DNA of 14,776 nt from Nostocaceae cyanobacterium CSSed10_463m (GTDB lineage Bacteria > Cyanobacteriota > Cyanobacteriia > Cyanobacteriales > Nostocaceae): positions 1-14,776 of the forward strand of contig PWQB01000207.1 in NCBI GenBank assembly GCA_003556955.1, given 5' to 3'. Under the pieces are notes generated by a model. The model ran no database searches and was not told the DNA's origin. It was given only the letters and a program-made list of their open reading frames with translations. Below are positions 14,415-14,776 of this stretch, piece by piece. Made by a program: the position numbers and the translations under genes. Every line of letters starts with the position of its first letter. The stretch's first letter is position 1.

Positions 14415-14776
14415 ATGCAACTCAAACCATTATCAGTCCTAGCTGGTGCGATCGCCCTAACTGTAACTGCAATACCTTTTGCGGCTCAAGCACAAATGAG
14501 ATCCTCTTCACCTTTACAAGTTGCACAAGCGGCGCAAGCAGGAGGGAAAAAAGGCGCTTGGGGTATGCAACGTTTGAATTTAACAGAAGCCCAAAAAGCT
14601 CAAATGCAGACGATTAAAAACAATACTCGCGCCCAAATGGAAGCAATCCTCACCCCAGAACAAAAAGCAACCTTGGCAGCTGCAAAGGAAGCAGGTCAAG
14701 GACAAGGGCAAGGAGGAAAAAAGGGTTGGGCTAACTTAAATCTGACTGAACAACAGAAAACTCAAATGCGCCAAAT
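14415..14776 (+). CDS. Spy/CpxP-like LTxxQ periplasmic protein (partial, runs off the window)
   Basis: The reading frame is open from the ATG to the last base: 120 codons, with no stop in the window. Residues 1-26 form a Sec signal peptide (Lys4, hydrophobic core 8-24, cleavage expected after AAQA). The mature part is rich in Gln, Ala, Lys and Gly and carries the LTxxQ motif of Spy/CpxP envelope chaperones three times: LTEAQ (56-60), LTPEQ (79-83) and LTEQQ (110-114). A GGKKG...W...LNLTE unit occurs at 43-60 and again at 100-114, so the protein has an internal duplication with a period of about 54 residues. It should be a helical periplasmic protein that protects or reports on misfolded envelope proteins. 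It is divergent from the histidine kinase gene; CpxP-type proteins are known regulators or targets of envelope two-component systems. Confidence 0.82.
   Translation, partial: MQLKPLSVLAGAIALTVTAIPFAAQAQMRSSSPLQVAQAAQAGGKKGAWGMQRLNLTEAQKAQMQTIKNNTRAQMEAILTPEQKATLAAAKEAGQGQGQGGKKGWANLNLTEQQKTQMRQ

Noticed and set aside
1..14776. HIP1 octamers (GCGATCGC) as regulatory sites
   Set aside because: Eight copies (904, 1740, 4833, 6204, 8289, 12402, 13100, 14448) lie mostly within genes; this is the general cyanobacterial HIP1 abundance and serves as a taxonomic hint rather than a local signal.

Overview
The window looks like chromosomal DNA of a filamentous, probably heterocyst-forming cyanobacterium (Nostocales: Nostoc, Calothrix, Tolypothrix and relatives). 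The evidence is eight perfect HIP1 octamers (GCGATCGC), a tandem heptanucleotide repeat of the kind common in these genomes, several families of intergenic palindromic repeats, a DnaK2-type Hsp70, and a PatA-type DUF4388 protein. No phage, transposase, CRISPR array, tRNA or rRNA gene is visible.

Layout. Left part (1-3731, minus strand): a perfect 72-bp palindrome abuts the 3' end of aspS (aspartyl-tRNA synthetase). Next comes a 540-bp repeat-filled spacer holding a nested set of inverted repeats, then a lone lipoprotein solute-binding protein of a sugar-type ABC transporter. Middle (3732-6180): a family 2 glycosyltransferase and a two-part methyltransferase, both minus strand, lie between two direct copies of one long intergenic repeat; this looks like a small glycan-related module. 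Then, on the plus strand, come dnaK (DnaK2 type) with a terminator and a small zinc nucleoside deaminase.

Right-centre (9134-11888, minus strand): four genes in transcription order encode a Roadblock/LC7 (MglB-like) protein, an MglA/Ras-like small GTPase with a TPGQ switch, a DUF4388 (PatA N-terminus-like) protein with a possible winged-helix tail, and a single-domain protoglobin. I read this as a candidate gas- or redox-responsive GTPase signalling module. It is the best candidate here for an uncharacterised system, but its function is inferred from domains and gene order only.

Right end (12345-14776): a translationally coupled NarL/DesK-type two-component system (membrane histidine kinase plus LuxR-type response regulator) diverges from a Spy/CpxP-like LTxxQ periplasmic protein that runs off the window. 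The shared 196-bp intergenic region has a plus-strand promoter (TTGTTC, 17 bp, TATAAT). Between its -35 and -10 lies a perfect 7-2-7 inverted heptamer, the geometry used by NarL-family regulators. The simplest reading is that this system controls the periplasmic protein next door, giving an envelope-stress circuit that resembles Cpx in logic but uses a different kinase/regulator family.
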